Source: Anaerolineae bacterium
GTDB taxonomy: Bacteria > Chloroflexota > Anaerolineae > JAFGEY01
Assembly: GCA_016929775.1 (NCBI GenBank)
Contig: JAFGIE010000090.1
Span: 1 to 19,178, forward strand
Length of the DNA stretch: 19,178 nucleotides
Direction: 5' to 3'
The notes beneath the pieces are model-generated. The model ran no database searches. It was not told the origin of the DNA and was given only the letters and a program-made list of their open reading frames with translations. The translations under genes were made by a program, and so were the position numbers. Positions 1 through 7,994 of this stretch are shown here, piece by piece; the first letter of the stretch is position 1, and each line of letters opens with the position of its first letter.

Positions 1-9
1 CGCCGCGCC

Positions 10-38
10 TTGACTTGTGTGGGAAGCTGGGCTATAAT
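10..38 (+). promoter_or_regulatory. sigma70-type promoter of gap-pgk
   Basis: A -35 hexamer TTGACT (10-15, 5 of 6 matches to TTGACA) and a perfect -10 TATAAT (33-38) are separated by exactly 17 bp. Transcription would begin near 45, giving a leader of about 54 nt before the gap start codon. The match is close to the textbook consensus and stands out in GC-rich surroundings, which fits strong constitutive expression of glycolytic genes. Start-site mapping was not available, so the exact start is inferred. Confidence 0.85.
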
Positions 39-98
39 ATGCCTTCGATGAGCAATGCATAGCTCTATTTCCCCTACTCACACTAAGGAGGGTTTCCA

Positions 99-1166
99 AT
101 GGCAGTCAAGGTTGGCATCAATGGGTTCGGGCGCATCGGGCGCCAGGTACTGAAGGCGCTCTTGGAGCGTTATCCAGACGAGATCGACGTCGTCGCCATC
201 CACGACATCGTCGATCCCAAGGACATGGCGCACCTCTTTGCCTACGACTCGAACTATGGTCGCTTCCCCGGCGAGGTCTATGTCAACGGCGATGAGCTGA
301 TCGTCGAGTGGGAAGACACCGAGGGCGGCGAGTACGAAAAGCACATCAAGCTGATCGGCGGGCGCGTTGGTCCCGAAGAGCTGCCTTGGGCCGAGCACGG
401 CGTCCAAGTCGTCCTCGAATGCACCGGCATTTTCCGCACCAAGGCCCAGGCCGAAGGGCACATCAAGGCGGGCGCCAAGAAGGTGATCATCTCTGCGCCC
501 GCGAGCGGCCCCGACCCGGTGCGCACGATCGTCCTCGGCGTCAACGAAGGCGACTATGACCCCGACACGGATCACGTGATCTCGAACGCGTCTTGCACCA
601 CCAACTGCCTGGCGCCCGTGGTCAAGGTGCTCGACGATACCTTTGGCGTCGTCCAGGGCCTCATGACCACCGTTCACTCCTACACCAACGACCAGCAGGT
701 GCTCGACCTGTACCACAAGGACCCGCGCCGCGCGCGCGCCGCAGCCGTGAACTTGATCCCGACCACCACCGGCGCCGCAGCTGCCGTGGGCCTGGTCTTG
801 CCCCATCTCAAGGGCAAGCTGAATGGCATGTCCTTGCGCGTGCCGACGCCCACCGTCTCCGCCGTCGACTTGGTGGCGAACACGGTCAAGCCGGTCACCG
901 TCGAGTCGGTCAACGCCGCCTTCCAGGCTGCCGCCGAGAGCGACGAGATGTTTGGCATCCTGGGCTACTCGGAAGAGCCACTGGTGAGCATCGACTACAA
1001 GGGCGATGACCGCTCCTCCATCGTCGACGCCCTGACCACGATGGTCACGGGCGACAACATGGTCAAGGTGCTCGCGTGGTACGACAACGAGTGGGGCTAC
1101 TCCTGCCGCTGCGCGGACCTGATCTACTTTATGGGCTACGATAACGAGGGCAACGAGATCCTGTAG
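99..1166 (+). CDS. gap: Glyceraldehyde-3-phosphate dehydrogenase, type I
   Basis: Catalyses the phosphorylating, NAD-linked oxidation of glyceraldehyde 3-phosphate to 1,3-bisphosphoglycerate in cytoplasmic glycolysis. The 355-residue product is slightly longer than the usual 330-340. It starts with the Rossmann motif [10 protein letters not shown] (7-16). It carries the active-site block SNASCTTNC (162-170, nucleophile Cys166), the general-base His193 in TTVHSYT, and the C-terminal WYDNEWGYS block. Asp36 at the end of the second strand (AIHD) suggests NAD rather than NADP preference. AAGGAGGG at 85-92 lies 6 nt before the ATG and fixes the start. It is the first gene of an operon with pgk 106 bp downstream; the order gap-pgk is common in bacteria. 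Identity is certain; cofactor preference is inferred from one residue. Confidence 0.98.
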   Translation: MAVKVGINGFGRIGRQVLKALLERYPDEIDVVAIHDIVDPKDMAHLFAYDSNYGRFPGEVYVNGDELIVEWEDTEGGEYEKHIKLIGGRVGPEELPWAEHGVQVVLECTGIFRTKAQAEGHIKAGAKKVIISAPASGPDPVRTIVLGVNEGDYDPDTDHVISNASCTTNCLAPVVKVLDDTFGVVQGLMTTVHSYTNDQQVLDLYHKDPRRARAAAVNLIPTTTGAAAAVGLVLPHLKGKLNGMSLRVPTPTVSAVDLVANTVKPVTVESVNAAFQAAAESDEMFGILGYSEEPLVSIDYKGDDRSSIVDALTTMVTGDNMVKVLAWYDNEWGYSCRCADLIYFMGYDNEGNEIL

Positions 1167-1218
1167 CGCGACCCGACCTCGCTGCACGGCGCAGCGGAGC
1201 GGTCGATTGGCAACTCAC

Positions 1219-1251
1219 ACAGGGGCAAGGGCGCACAGCCCCTGCCCCTGT
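1219..1251 (+). other. Intercistronic hairpin between gap and pgk
   Basis: The arms 1219-1232 and 1238-1251 pair over 14 positions with one A-C mismatch and a 5-nt loop (GCACA). A shorter hairpin (CGCTGC at 1180-1185 with GCAGCG at 1191-1196) lies just upstream. No T-run follows either one, so they are not typical intrinsic terminators. The larger one ends 9 nt before the pgk ribosome-binding site (GGGAGGA, 1261-1267). It could act as an RNA-processing or 3'-stabilising element that separates gap and pgk expression levels, or as a weak attenuator. The function is inferred. Confidence 0.6.
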
Positions 1252-1272
1252 TGACGATTAGGGAGGAACCGG

Positions 1273-2445
1273 ATGAACAAAAAGACCGTTCGCGACGTCG
1301 ACGTCCAGGGCAAGCACGTGCTCATGCGCGTCGATTTCAACGTTCCCCTGCAAGAGGGCGCGATCACCGACGACACGCGCATCGCCGCCGCAGTGCCGAC
1401 GATCCAGTACCTGCTCGACAAGGGCGCCGCCGTGATCCTGATGTCCCACCTGGGACGTCCCAAGGGCAAGCCCTCGCCTGCGCTGAGCCTGGCGCCCGTC
1501 GCCGCGCGGTTGGGCGAGCTGCTGGGCAAGGACGTGCAGATGGCGCCCGATACGGTTGGGCCCGCCGTCGAAGCCATGGCAGCTGCGCTCCAGCCGGGTG
1601 ACGTGCTCTTGCTCGAGAACACGCGCTTTTACGCGGGCGAGAAAAAGAACGACCCGGCGCTCGCCGCGCAGTTGGCCCAGCTGGGCGACCTGTTTGTCAA
1701 CGACGCCTTTGGCGCAGCGCATCGCGCTCACGCCTCCACCGAGGGGGTGACGCACCACATGCCTGCCGTCGCAGGCCTGTTGATGGAAAAAGAGATCGAG
1801 TTCCTGGGCACCACGATCGAGGACCCCAAGCGGCCCTACGTGGCGATCATTGGCGGGGCCAAGATCTCGGACAAGATCGGCGTGATCCAGAACCTGCTGA
1901 CCAAGGTCGACTGGCTGTTGATCGGCGGCGGCATGGCCAATACCTTTCTCGCGGCGCAGGGCTACGAGATGGGCGACTCGCTCGTCGAGCCGGACAGCCT
2001 CGACGTGGCCCGCGAGCTGATCGCCGCCGGCGCGGGCAAGCTGGTCCTGCCGGTCGACGCCGTGCTCGCCGACGCCTTCTCGGCGGACGCGCAGCGCAAG
2101 GTCGTGCCCGTCGACGCGATCGCGCCGGGCTGGCGCATGCTCGACATTGGCCCGCAGACCGTGTCGCTCTTTGGCGCCAAGATCGCCAAGGCCAAGACCA
2201 TCGTCTGGAACGGTCCCATGGGCGTGTTCGAGTTCGCGCCCTTTGCGGTGGGCACCACCGCGGTCGCCGAGATGCTGGCGGCGAGCGGCGCCGTGACCGT
2301 GATCGGCGGCGGCGACTCGGTGGCGGCGATCCAGCAGGCGGGCCTCTCGGACCAGATGACGCACATTTCGACCGGCGGCGGCGCCTCGCTCGAAATGCTC
2401 GAGGGCAAGGTCCTGCCCGGGCTGGCGGCGCTCGACGACCGGTAG
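1273..2445 (+). CDS. pgk: Phosphoglycerate kinase
   Basis: Transfers the acyl phosphate of 1,3-bisphosphoglycerate to ADP, giving ATP and 3-phosphoglycerate, in the cytoplasm directly after gap. The 390-residue length is typical of bacterial PGK. Signature blocks are present in order: RVDFNVP (19-25), SHLGRPKG (58-65), [12 protein letters not shown] (115-126), [15 protein letters not shown] (141-155), GGAKISDKI (194-202), WNGPMGVFE (312-320), GGGDSVAA (345-352) and STGGGASLE (366-374). These cover the substrate-binding N-lobe and the nucleotide-binding C-lobe, and no key residue is missing. The ATG follows GGGAGGA by 5 nt. It is co-transcribed with gap and followed by a terminator-like hairpin. 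No triosephosphate isomerase gene follows within the window. Confidence 0.98.
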   Translation: MNKKTVRDVDVQGKHVLMRVDFNVPLQEGAITDDTRIAAAVPTIQYLLDKGAAVILMSHLGRPKGKPSPALSLAPVAARLGELLGKDVQMAPDTVGPAVEAMAAALQPGDVLLLENTRFYAGEKKNDPALAAQLAQLGDLFVNDAFGAAHRAHASTEGVTHHMPAVAGLLMEKEIEFLGTTIEDPKRPYVAIIGGAKISDKIGVIQNLLTKVDWLLIGGGMANTFLAAQGYEMGDSLVEPDSLDVARELIAAGAGKLVLPVDAVLADAFSADAQRKVVPVDAIAPGWRMLDIGPQTVSLFGAKIAKAKTIVWNGPMGVFEFAPFAVGTTAVAEMLAASGAVTVIGGGDSVAAIQQAGLSDQMTHISTGGGASLEMLEGKVLPGLAALDDR

Positions 2446-2469
2446 GCGCCTCCTCTCGACCACGAACCG

Positions 2470-2512
2470 ATCGCCCCGATCCAGGGAGGACCATCCCTTG
2501 GACCGGGGCGAT
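2470..2512 (+). terminator. Terminator of the gap-pgk operon
   Basis: A long inverted repeat 25 bp after the pgk stop pairs ATCGCCCCGATCCA (2470-2483) with TGGACCGGGGCGAT (2499-2512), with one mismatch. An inner GGGA/TCCC stem and the loop GGACCA sit on top, with one bulged T. Only a short T-run (ATTTC) follows, so termination may be partial. The next gene is convergent (- strand, ending at 2547), and the same hairpin could serve both directions, though no T-run is seen on the - strand side. Confidence 0.65.
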
Positions 2513-2546
2513 TTCATGCCCGCGGCGCAGCGCAGCGCCCAGCCGC

Positions 2547-3647
2547 TTACTCCCACCGCCAGAAGCGGACCGTCAGCCCCAGCAGCGCGACCAACCATCC
2601 CCCCAGGACGGCAAAATCGACCCACAGCGCGTGCAAGGGCGCTGCGCCGACCATGAGCTGCCGCAGCGCGTCGTTCAGGTAGGTCAGCGGCAGGATCGCC
2701 GCCAGCGGTCTGAAATACGCGGGCAGCGCGTCGATGCTGAACAGGCTCCCCGAGAGCATCATCATCGGAAAGTTCAGGATCTGGATCGCCACCGCGGTTG
2801 CCTCGGCGGAGGAAGACAGGCTGGTCAGGCAGTAGCCCAGGGCAGTCGATACCAGCGAGCCCAGGACCACGGCGCCGAGCAGCAGCCCCCAGCTGCCGGC
2901 GACCTGCACCCCGAACGCGAGGCGCCCCACCAGCAGGAACAGCGCCGCTTGCAGCAAGCCCACGGTCAGGCTCCACGCGACGTGCGCGGCAAGGAACGTG
3001 ATCGGGGCGAGCGGCGTCAGGCAGAGCCGGCGCAGGACCTGCTTTTGCCGCAACTGGCCCACCTTGGCTGTCGTACTGAACAGGCCTTTCCAGATCATCG
3101 AGATGCCCAGGAAACCAGATAGGTGAAGGTCTATCGCCCGCAGCGGGCGTGTCTGCACGCTCCGCTCTTCCATGAGCAGCAGGTGAGAGGCCCCGCTGAG
3201 CGCCAGGTTCACCTCGCCCAGGTAGGTGCGGACGAAACCGAGCCCGGTCGCGCCCGAGATCGACCGCGCCGGATCATAGAGCACCTCCACCTCGACGGGC
3301 GTGCCAGCGGCGAGTGCGGCGCTAGCGCCCGCCGGCAGGACGAGTACCACGCTGACCTCCCCCTTGTGCAGCGCATCCAGCAGCTCTTGGCGCGCGCCGC
3401 ATCGCAGCCCGAGCATGTCGTGCCCGTCCAGATCGGACCGGACCTGCGCCCCGATCGCGCCCCCGTCCTCGTCCACCAGCCCCACTTGCAGGGTGAACGC
3501 CTCGTCTCCCCCAAAGATCAGCCCAAAGAACACCGCCAGCGCCACCGGCAGCAGCAGCACCAGGAATAGGGTGAGGCGATCGCGCAAGAACTCCCGGGCG
3601 TTCGCCACATAGAGCGCCCACATCCTACGCACGCGCATCCACTGCAT
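2547..3647 (-). CDS. ABC-2 type exporter permease
   Basis: Membrane subunit of an ATP-driven exporter, 366 residues. One N-terminal helix (about 25-46) is followed by a large extracytoplasmic domain (about 50-170). About five further hydrophobic segments lie at 173-193, 217-240, 252-277, 283-306 and 340-360. This is the layout of the ABC2_membrane_3 group (YhhJ/NatB-like). A PLTYLNDALRQLM block (320-332) near the last loop is typical of the family. The start at 3647 is supported by AGGAGGA 6 nt upstream; it lies inside the end of the ATPase gene (23 bp overlap), which implies translational coupling. The substrate cannot be told from sequence; drugs, peptides, lipids or ions are all possible. 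Confidence 0.9.
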   Translation of the reverse strand: MQWMRVRRMWALYVANAREFLRDRLTLFLVLLLPVALAVFFGLIFGGDEAFTLQVGLVDEDGGAIGAQVRSDLDGHDMLGLRCGARQELLDALHKGEVSVVLVLPAGASAALAAGTPVEVEVLYDPARSISGATGLGFVRTYLGEVNLALSGASHLLLMEERSVQTRPLRAIDLHLSGFLGISMIWKGLFSTTAKVGQLRQKQVLRRLCLTPLAPITFLAAHVAWSLTVGLLQAALFLLVGRLAFGVQVAGSWGLLLGAVVLGSLVSTALGYCLTSLSSSAEATAVAIQILNFPMMMLSGSLFSIDALPAYFRPLAAILPLTYLNDALRQLMVGAAPLHALWVDFAVLGGWLVALLGLTVRFWRWE

Positions 3648-4602
3648 GTTGGATCCTCCTTCCCGTCAGCTTGAGGAACACGTCCTCCAGGGTCGCCTGG
3701 CGGACGACCATATCCTTGAACGCCAGCGCGCCAGAAGCGACCAGCTCGAACAGGCCCGCCATGGTGCGTGGCACGTCGGACGAATAGAGCGTCGGGCGCC
3801 CGTTCTCGAACAGGGCCTGTGTGACGCCCGGCAGGGCAGCCAGCTGCTCGCGCGGGGGCTCGCCCAAGGCGACGAACTCGAGCGCGGTTTCGTGAAAGTG
3901 CTCGTTGATCAGCGCCTCCGGCGTGTCCAGGGCGATGATCTGCCCGCGATCGATCACGGCTACGCGATCGCACAACTGCTCCGCCTCTTCCATATAGTGC
4001 GTCGTAAAGAGGACCGCCTTGCCGTCGCGCCTGAGCCCGCGCACGACCTCCCACACCTCACGCCGGGCGCGCGGGTCGAGCCCGGTCGTCGGTTCGTCCA
4101 GGAAGACCAGGTCGGGGTTGCCCACCAGGGCCAAGGCCACAGCCAACCGCTGCCCTTGTCCACCCGAGAGAGCCGCCGTCTGGGTCCTCGCCACCTCCCC
4201 CAGCCCGACCATGTCGATCGCCTGTTCGACCGGCATGGGATCGGGATACAGCCGTGCGAACAGGGCGACCTGTTCGCGCACCGTCAGGCGCGGGTAGAGG
4301 CCCGTCGTCTGCAGCTGCGCGCCGACGCGCGCCCTGATCTGGCGCGAGTGGGTGCTGTGCGCCATCCCCAGCACGGCGATCGTCCCCGCATCCGGCTGCC
4401 GGAGCCCGAGCACGCACTCCACGGTCGTGGTCTTGCCCGCGCCGTTGGGCCCGAGCAGGCCAAACACCTCGCCCACCCCCACGTCAAAGCTCACGCCGTC
4501 CACGGCGCGCACGTCGCCGTACCGCTTGGCCAAATCACGTACCTGCACTACCGGGTGATTGCGCATCGCCATCCTCCACGCCTTCGTCGTGTGCCGGCGC
4601 AT
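3625..4602 (-). CDS. ABC transporter ATP-binding protein
   Basis: Cytoplasmic ATPase that powers the overlapping permease. It shows Walker A GPNGAGKTT (51-59), a Q-loop near Gln98, the signature LSGGQ (145-149), Walker B LVFLDE (165-170), D-loop GLDP, and switch His202 in TTHYMEE. The YMEEAEQLCDRVAVIDRG block and a C-terminal extension of about 80 residues resemble DrrA/CcmA/NatA-type subunits of ABC-2 exporters. The start at 4602 has GGAGG 7 nt upstream. An internal Met13 (codon at 4566) also has GGAGG 6 nt upstream, so the first 12 residues are uncertain. It is transcribed divergently from the histidine kinase gene, which suggests control by that two-component system. Confidence 0.94.
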   Translation of the reverse strand: MRRHTTKAWRMAMRNHPVVQVRDLAKRYGDVRAVDGVSFDVGVGEVFGLLGPNGAGKTTTVECVLGLRQPDAGTIAVLGMAHSTHSRQIRARVGAQLQTTGLYPRLTVREQVALFARLYPDPMPVEQAIDMVGLGEVARTQTAALSGGQGQRLAVALALVGNPDLVFLDEPTTGLDPRARREVWEVVRGLRRDGKAVLFTTHYMEEAEQLCDRVAVIDRGQIIALDTPEALINEHFHETALEFVALGEPPREQLAALPGVTQALFENGRPTLYSSDVPRTMAGLFELVASGALAFKDMVVRQATLEDVFLKLTGRRIQHAVDARA

Positions 4603-4776
4603 GTTTGCGCCTCCGTTCTTCTACGCATAGGATACACCATTGCCCGCGCTCGCACATCCGCCGGGTGGGTGAAGCGCACCTGTACCTTTGGACACTGTAC
4701 GGACGGGCAACCGCGCGCTACAAGTGTAATTGCGCTCGCGCCCGGTCCCATGGTAGAATGAGCTGGAGGCCTCGAC
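4603..4776. promoter_or_regulatory. Divergent control region, exporter / two-component system
   Basis: This 174-bp gap should hold promoters for both the exporter (-) and the kinase operon (+). It contains a direct repeat CTGTAC at 4680-4685 and 4695-4700 (15 bp from start to start), a possible binding site for the neighbouring LuxR-type regulator. A TTGCGC - 18 bp - TAGAAT arrangement (4730-4759) is promoter-like on the + strand. However, it would start transcription inside the kinase ribosome-binding site (GGAGG, 4765-4769), so it is doubtful. No convincing - strand promoter was found. Confidence 0.4.
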
Positions 4777-6021
4777 ATGACACGACGAAAGCGCACGAAC
4801 AACCGCCCGGACGCAGCCCCGGCTGAGGGATGGCTCTTTTTCGTGATCGAGACCCTCGTCATCGCCGCGGGCTATGTCGGCGTGCTCCGGAACGATCCCC
4901 GCTTCCAGGAACCGGCGCGCCTCGCCCTGCTCACCGCGCTGCTCGTCGCGCACACCGTCCTGCTGTGGCTCAGCCCGCGCCTGATCAGCAGTGGGCGGCG
5001 CCTGGCGATCTATCTCGTGGTCCAGCTGGCGCTGGTGACCGCGATCGGGCAGATCACGCTCGGCCAATGGCTCGGCCTCGCCCTCTACATGGGCCTGACC
5101 GGGCTGTCCGTGGCAGCGCTGTGGCCCAACCTGCGCGCGATCGGGGTGGTGATCGCAGTCACCCTGGGCCTCTCGACCTACAACCTCGCAATGTCGTGGG
5201 GCTGGCGCGCCTTTGCGCAGTTCCTGCCCACCCTGGGCATTATCGTCGCCTTTGTCGTGATCTATGTGGGCCTCTTTATCCGGCAGACGCAGGCGCGCGA
5301 ACGGGCGCAGGGCCTGCTGCGCGAGCTCGAGATCGCGCATCGCCAGCTGCAGGACTATGCCGCTCGCGTCGAGGAACTGACCATCAGCCAGGAACGGCAG
5401 CGCATGGCCCAAGAACTGCACGATACCCTGGCACAGGGGCTGGCAGGGCTGATCCTGCAGCTGGACGCAGCCGACAGCCACCTCGAAATGGGCGACGTGG
5501 GACGCGCACGAGAGACCGTCCAGCGCGCGATGGACCACGCCCGCACGACGCTGCGCGAGGCGCGGCGCGCCATACAGGCCCTGCGCCCGGCAGCCTTGGA
5601 GCAGAGCAGCCTGGTCGACGCCCTGGGGCGTGAGGTAGATCAGTTTGCGGCGACGACCGGGATCCACGCCGCGTTCCAGGTCACTGCCGGTCCCGTAGAC
5701 GTGCCGCCGGCAGCGGCGCAGGACATCCTGCGCATCGTCCAGGAGAGCCTGACCAACGTCGCGCGCCACGCCCAGGCTGCGCACGTCCTGGTCCGCGTCG
5801 AAGCGCGCGACGACCGGCTGCGTGTCGTGGTCGAGGACGACGGCAGCGGGTTCGATCCTGACGAGGCAGCGGGGCAGGCGGGCGCCTATGGCCTGCGCGG
5901 GATGCGGGAGCGCGCCGGAGCGATCGGCGCAGACCTGCGGGTGCGCAGCGCGCCGGGCAAGGGCACGACGGTGACGCTGGAAATGGAGTGGCCCGATGAT
6001 CCGCGTGTTGATCGCAGATGA
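4777..6021 (+). CDS. NarL-family sensor histidine kinase
   Basis: Membrane kinase of 414 residues that should autophosphorylate on His and pass phosphate to the next gene product. The N-terminal ~168 residues form about five to six hydrophobic helices with only short loops and no recognisable extracellular sensor domain. A short coiled-coil linker (170-205) leads to a HisKA_3 dimerisation domain with phosphoacceptor His215 in MAQELHDTLAQ. The HATPase domain has N-box Asn327 (ESLTNVARHA), DDGSGFD (354-360), GLRGM (372-376) and GKGTT (394-398). All catalytic motifs are intact. GGAGG lies 7 nt before the ATG. The 3' end overlaps the regulator start by 26 bp, the mark of a coupled pair. The signal sensed is unknown; it may be membrane stress or a signal relayed by a membrane partner. 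Confidence 0.95.
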   Translation: MTRRKRTNNRPDAAPAEGWLFFVIETLVIAAGYVGVLRNDPRFQEPARLALLTALLVAHTVLLWLSPRLISSGRRLAIYLVVQLALVTAIGQITLGQWLGLALYMGLTGLSVAALWPNLRAIGVVIAVTLGLSTYNLAMSWGWRAFAQFLPTLGIIVAFVVIYVGLFIRQTQARERAQGLLRELEIAHRQLQDYAARVEELTISQERQRMAQELHDTLAQGLAGLILQLDAADSHLEMGDVGRARETVQRAMDHARTTLREARRAIQALRPAALEQSSLVDALGREVDQFAATTGIHAAFQVTAGPVDVPPAAAQDILRIVQESLTNVARHAQAAHVLVRVEARDDRLRVVVEDDGSGFDPDEAAGQAGAYGLRGMRERAGAIGADLRVRSAPGKGTTVTLEMEWPDDPRVDRR

Positions 6022-6640
6022 TCACCTGGTCGTGCGCGAGGGATTGCGCGCGATCCTCGATACGGCGCCCGACCTGCTGCCGGTCGGCGAAGCGTGCGAC
6101 GGCGCCGAAGCCCTGCGCCTCGCCGGCGAGACGGCGCCGGACGTGGTGCTGATGGACCTGCGCATGCCGGGCGTGGATGGCCTCGTCGCCATCCGCCAGA
6201 TCAAGGCCCGCTACCCCGACGTCCAGGTCGTGATCCTGACCACCTATGATGACGACGAGTACATCCTGCGCGGCTTGCGCGCCGGGGCGCGCGGCTACCT
6301 GCTCAAGGATACCAGCCGCAGCGTGCTCTTGGAGACGATCCGCGCCGCGGCGCGCGGCGAAGCCCTGTTGGCTGCCTCGGTGGTCGACAGGGTGGTGGCG
6401 CACCTGCAGGGACCACAGCCCGCCGCTGTGGAGACGCTCTCTGAGCGGGAGAACCAGGTGCTGTCCCGGTTGGCTCAGGGCGCAGCCAACAAAGAGATCG
6501 CCCTCCAGCTCAACATCTCAGAGCGCACGGTCAAGGCGCACGTCACGAGCATCTTTAACAAGCTGGGCGCCGGTTCTCGCGCCGAGGCAGTCGCCATCGC
6601 CCTGCGCAGCGGGCTGCTGCCCACCGAGCCGCCCGCCTAG
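5996..6640 (+). CDS. LuxR/NarL-family response regulator
   Basis: DNA-binding partner of the overlapping kinase, 214 residues. The receiver domain (1-120) has the acidic pair Asp8/Asp9, phosphoacceptor Asp54 (VLMDLRMPG), Thr82/Thr83 and Lys104 (GYLLKD). A LuxR-type helix-turn-helix follows (about 146-210) with LSERENQVL, NKEIALQLNISERTVKAHV and a KLGAGSRAEAV block. The start at 5996 lies inside the kinase gene, with GGAG 7 nt upstream. Likely targets are its own operon and the divergent ABC exporter, by analogy with many NarL-type systems beside ABC-2 transporters; this is inferred. Confidence 0.96.
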   Translation: MIRVLIADDHLVVREGLRAILDTAPDLLPVGEACDGAEALRLAGETAPDVVLMDLRMPGVDGLVAIRQIKARYPDVQVVILTTYDDDEYILRGLRAGARGYLLKDTSRSVLLETIRAAARGEALLAASVVDRVVAHLQGPQPAAVETLSERENQVLSRLAQGAANKEIALQLNISERTVKAHVTSIFNKLGAGSRAEAVAIALRSGLLPTEPPA

Positions 6641-6648
6641 GGAGGCTG

Positions 6649-6670
6649 GGGCGAAGCCACGGGATCGCCC
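6649..6670 (+). terminator. Weak terminator-like hairpin after the regulator gene
   Basis: GGGCGA (6649-6654) pairs with TCGCCC (6665-6670) across a 10-nt loop, followed by GTTTCC. The stem is short and the T-run minimal. It could lower read-through from the regulator into the membrane-protein gene 56 bp downstream rather than end transcription. Confidence 0.3.
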
Positions 6671-6696
6671 GTTTCCTCGCCGAAGAAAGGATCGCC

Positions 6697-7986
6697 ATGG
6701 CCAACACAGACGGTGCCGCGCCAGACCCCCGCAGGCTGACCCAGCGTGGCTGGTTTTTCCTGCTCGGCGCCTACGTGCTTGCCCTGGCGGCGTTCGGCCT
6801 TGCCTGCGACCCGCCGGCGACGGTGTGGGAAGGGCTGCTGCGCATCGTACAGACGCCCGGGGTCCTGGTCAGCGACTATGCCGCGATCGGCGGGTTGGGC
6901 GCGGCGCTGGTCAACGCCGGGCTGGTGGGCCTCGCCGGGCTCCTGCTCGTCCAGTTGAGCGGCGTGCTCCTGTCCGGGCCCACGGTCGCCGGCGTGTTCA
7001 CGATGGCGGGCTTTGGGCTGTTTGGCAAGAACGTGTGGAGCATCTGGCCGATCGTCCTGGGCGTCGCGCTCTTTGCCCGGTTGGCGCGGCGTCCCTTCAA
7101 GAGCTACATCCTGGTCGCCATGTTTGGGACCGCCCTCGCCCCACTCGTCACGCAGGTGGCCTTTGGCATGGGCCTGCGGCTCTTCCCGGGCTTGCTTGCT
7201 GGCGCGCTCGCCGGCGTCGCGGCGGGCTTTGTGCTGCCCCCCATGGCGGTCTATATGCTGCGCCTGCACCAGGGATTCAGCCTCTACAACGTGGGCCTGA
7301 CGTGCGGTCTCCTCGGGATCGCCGTCACCTCGCTGCTCGAGAGCGCCGGGCTCCCGCTGGCGCTCGCCGCGCACTGGTCCGAGCAGTACAGCCGCGCCCT
7401 GGGCGCGTTCCTGCTGGTCTATGTCGGCTCGATGCTGGCTGTGGGCGTGGTCCTGGCGCGCGGTCTGGGCCGCATGCGCAGCCTGGTACGCGAGGCGGGC
7501 ACGCTTCCTTCCGATTTCGTCGAGTCGCACGGGGCAGCGACCGCGCTGATCAACATGGGCCTGGTAGGCGCGATCGGCTGGGGGTACGTCCTGTTCGCCG
7601 GGGGCGTGTTCAACGGGCCCACGGTCGGCGGGGTGCTGACCATGGTCGGCTTTGCCGCGTTCGGCAAGCACGTCCTCAACGTGCTGCCCGTCATGGCAGG
7701 CGTCTACCTGGGCAGCTGGGTCCTGGTCTGGGAGCCGGGCCAAGCCGGACCGCTCCTGGCAGCCCTGTTTGGCACGACCTTGGCCCCGCTGAGCGGGCGG
7801 TTCGGCCCGCTGCTGGGCCTGCTGGGCGGCGTGGTGCACCTGACGGTGGTCATGCGCACCGCGCCCTGGCACGCCGGGTTGAACCTGTACAACAATGGCC
7901 TTGCCGGTGGCCTGACCGCTACCTTGTTCGTCAGCATCATCGACTGGTGGTCCACTTGGCGCGAGGAACACCGACGAAAGGGGTAG
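6697..7986 (+). CDS. DUF1576-like membrane protein with two similar halves
   Basis: Polytopic membrane protein of 429 residues with roughly ten or more hydrophobic segments and no known enzymatic motif. I recognise it as DUF1576-like from memory of the family; no search was run. The sequence contains a clear internal duplication. GPTVAGVFTMAGFGLFGK (94-111) matches GPTVGGVLTMVGFAAFGK (307-324). FGTALAPL (143-150) matches FGTTLAPL (358-365). GFSLYNVGLTCGLLG (193-207) matches GLNLYNNGLAGGL (394-406). A twofold repeat of this size is typical of channels and secondary transporters, so a transport role is inferred; the substrate is unknown. AAAGGA sits 5 nt before the ATG. It follows the response regulator by 56 bp and is followed 8 bp later by a small HATPase-like gene. 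Confidence 0.85.
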   Translation: MANTDGAAPDPRRLTQRGWFFLLGAYVLALAAFGLACDPPATVWEGLLRIVQTPGVLVSDYAAIGGLGAALVNAGLVGLAGLLLVQLSGVLLSGPTVAGVFTMAGFGLFGKNVWSIWPIVLGVALFARLARRPFKSYILVAMFGTALAPLVTQVAFGMGLRLFPGLLAGALAGVAAGFVLPPMAVYMLRLHQGFSLYNVGLTCGLLGIAVTSLLESAGLPLALAAHWSEQYSRALGAFLLVYVGSMLAVGVVLARGLGRMRSLVREAGTLPSDFVESHGAATALINMGLVGAIGWGYVLFAGGVFNGPTVGGVLTMVGFAAFGKHVLNVLPVMAGVYLGSWVLVWEPGQAGPLLAALFGTTLAPLSGRFGPLLGLLGGVVHLTVVMRTAPWHAGLNLYNNGLAGGLTATLFVSIIDWWSTWREEHRRKG

Positions 7987-7994
7987 GTGAGCCG

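Noticed and set aside
1258..2976. A 572-codon - strand frame crossing pgk and the exporter permease
   Set aside because: It crosses the gap-pgk terminator and overlaps two clearly recognised genes; the sequence is compositionally biased and has no family motif.
4730..4759. TTGCGC-18-TAGAAT as the kinase promoter
   Set aside because: The predicted transcription start falls inside the ribosome-binding site at 4765-4769, so it is unlikely to make a normal kinase message.
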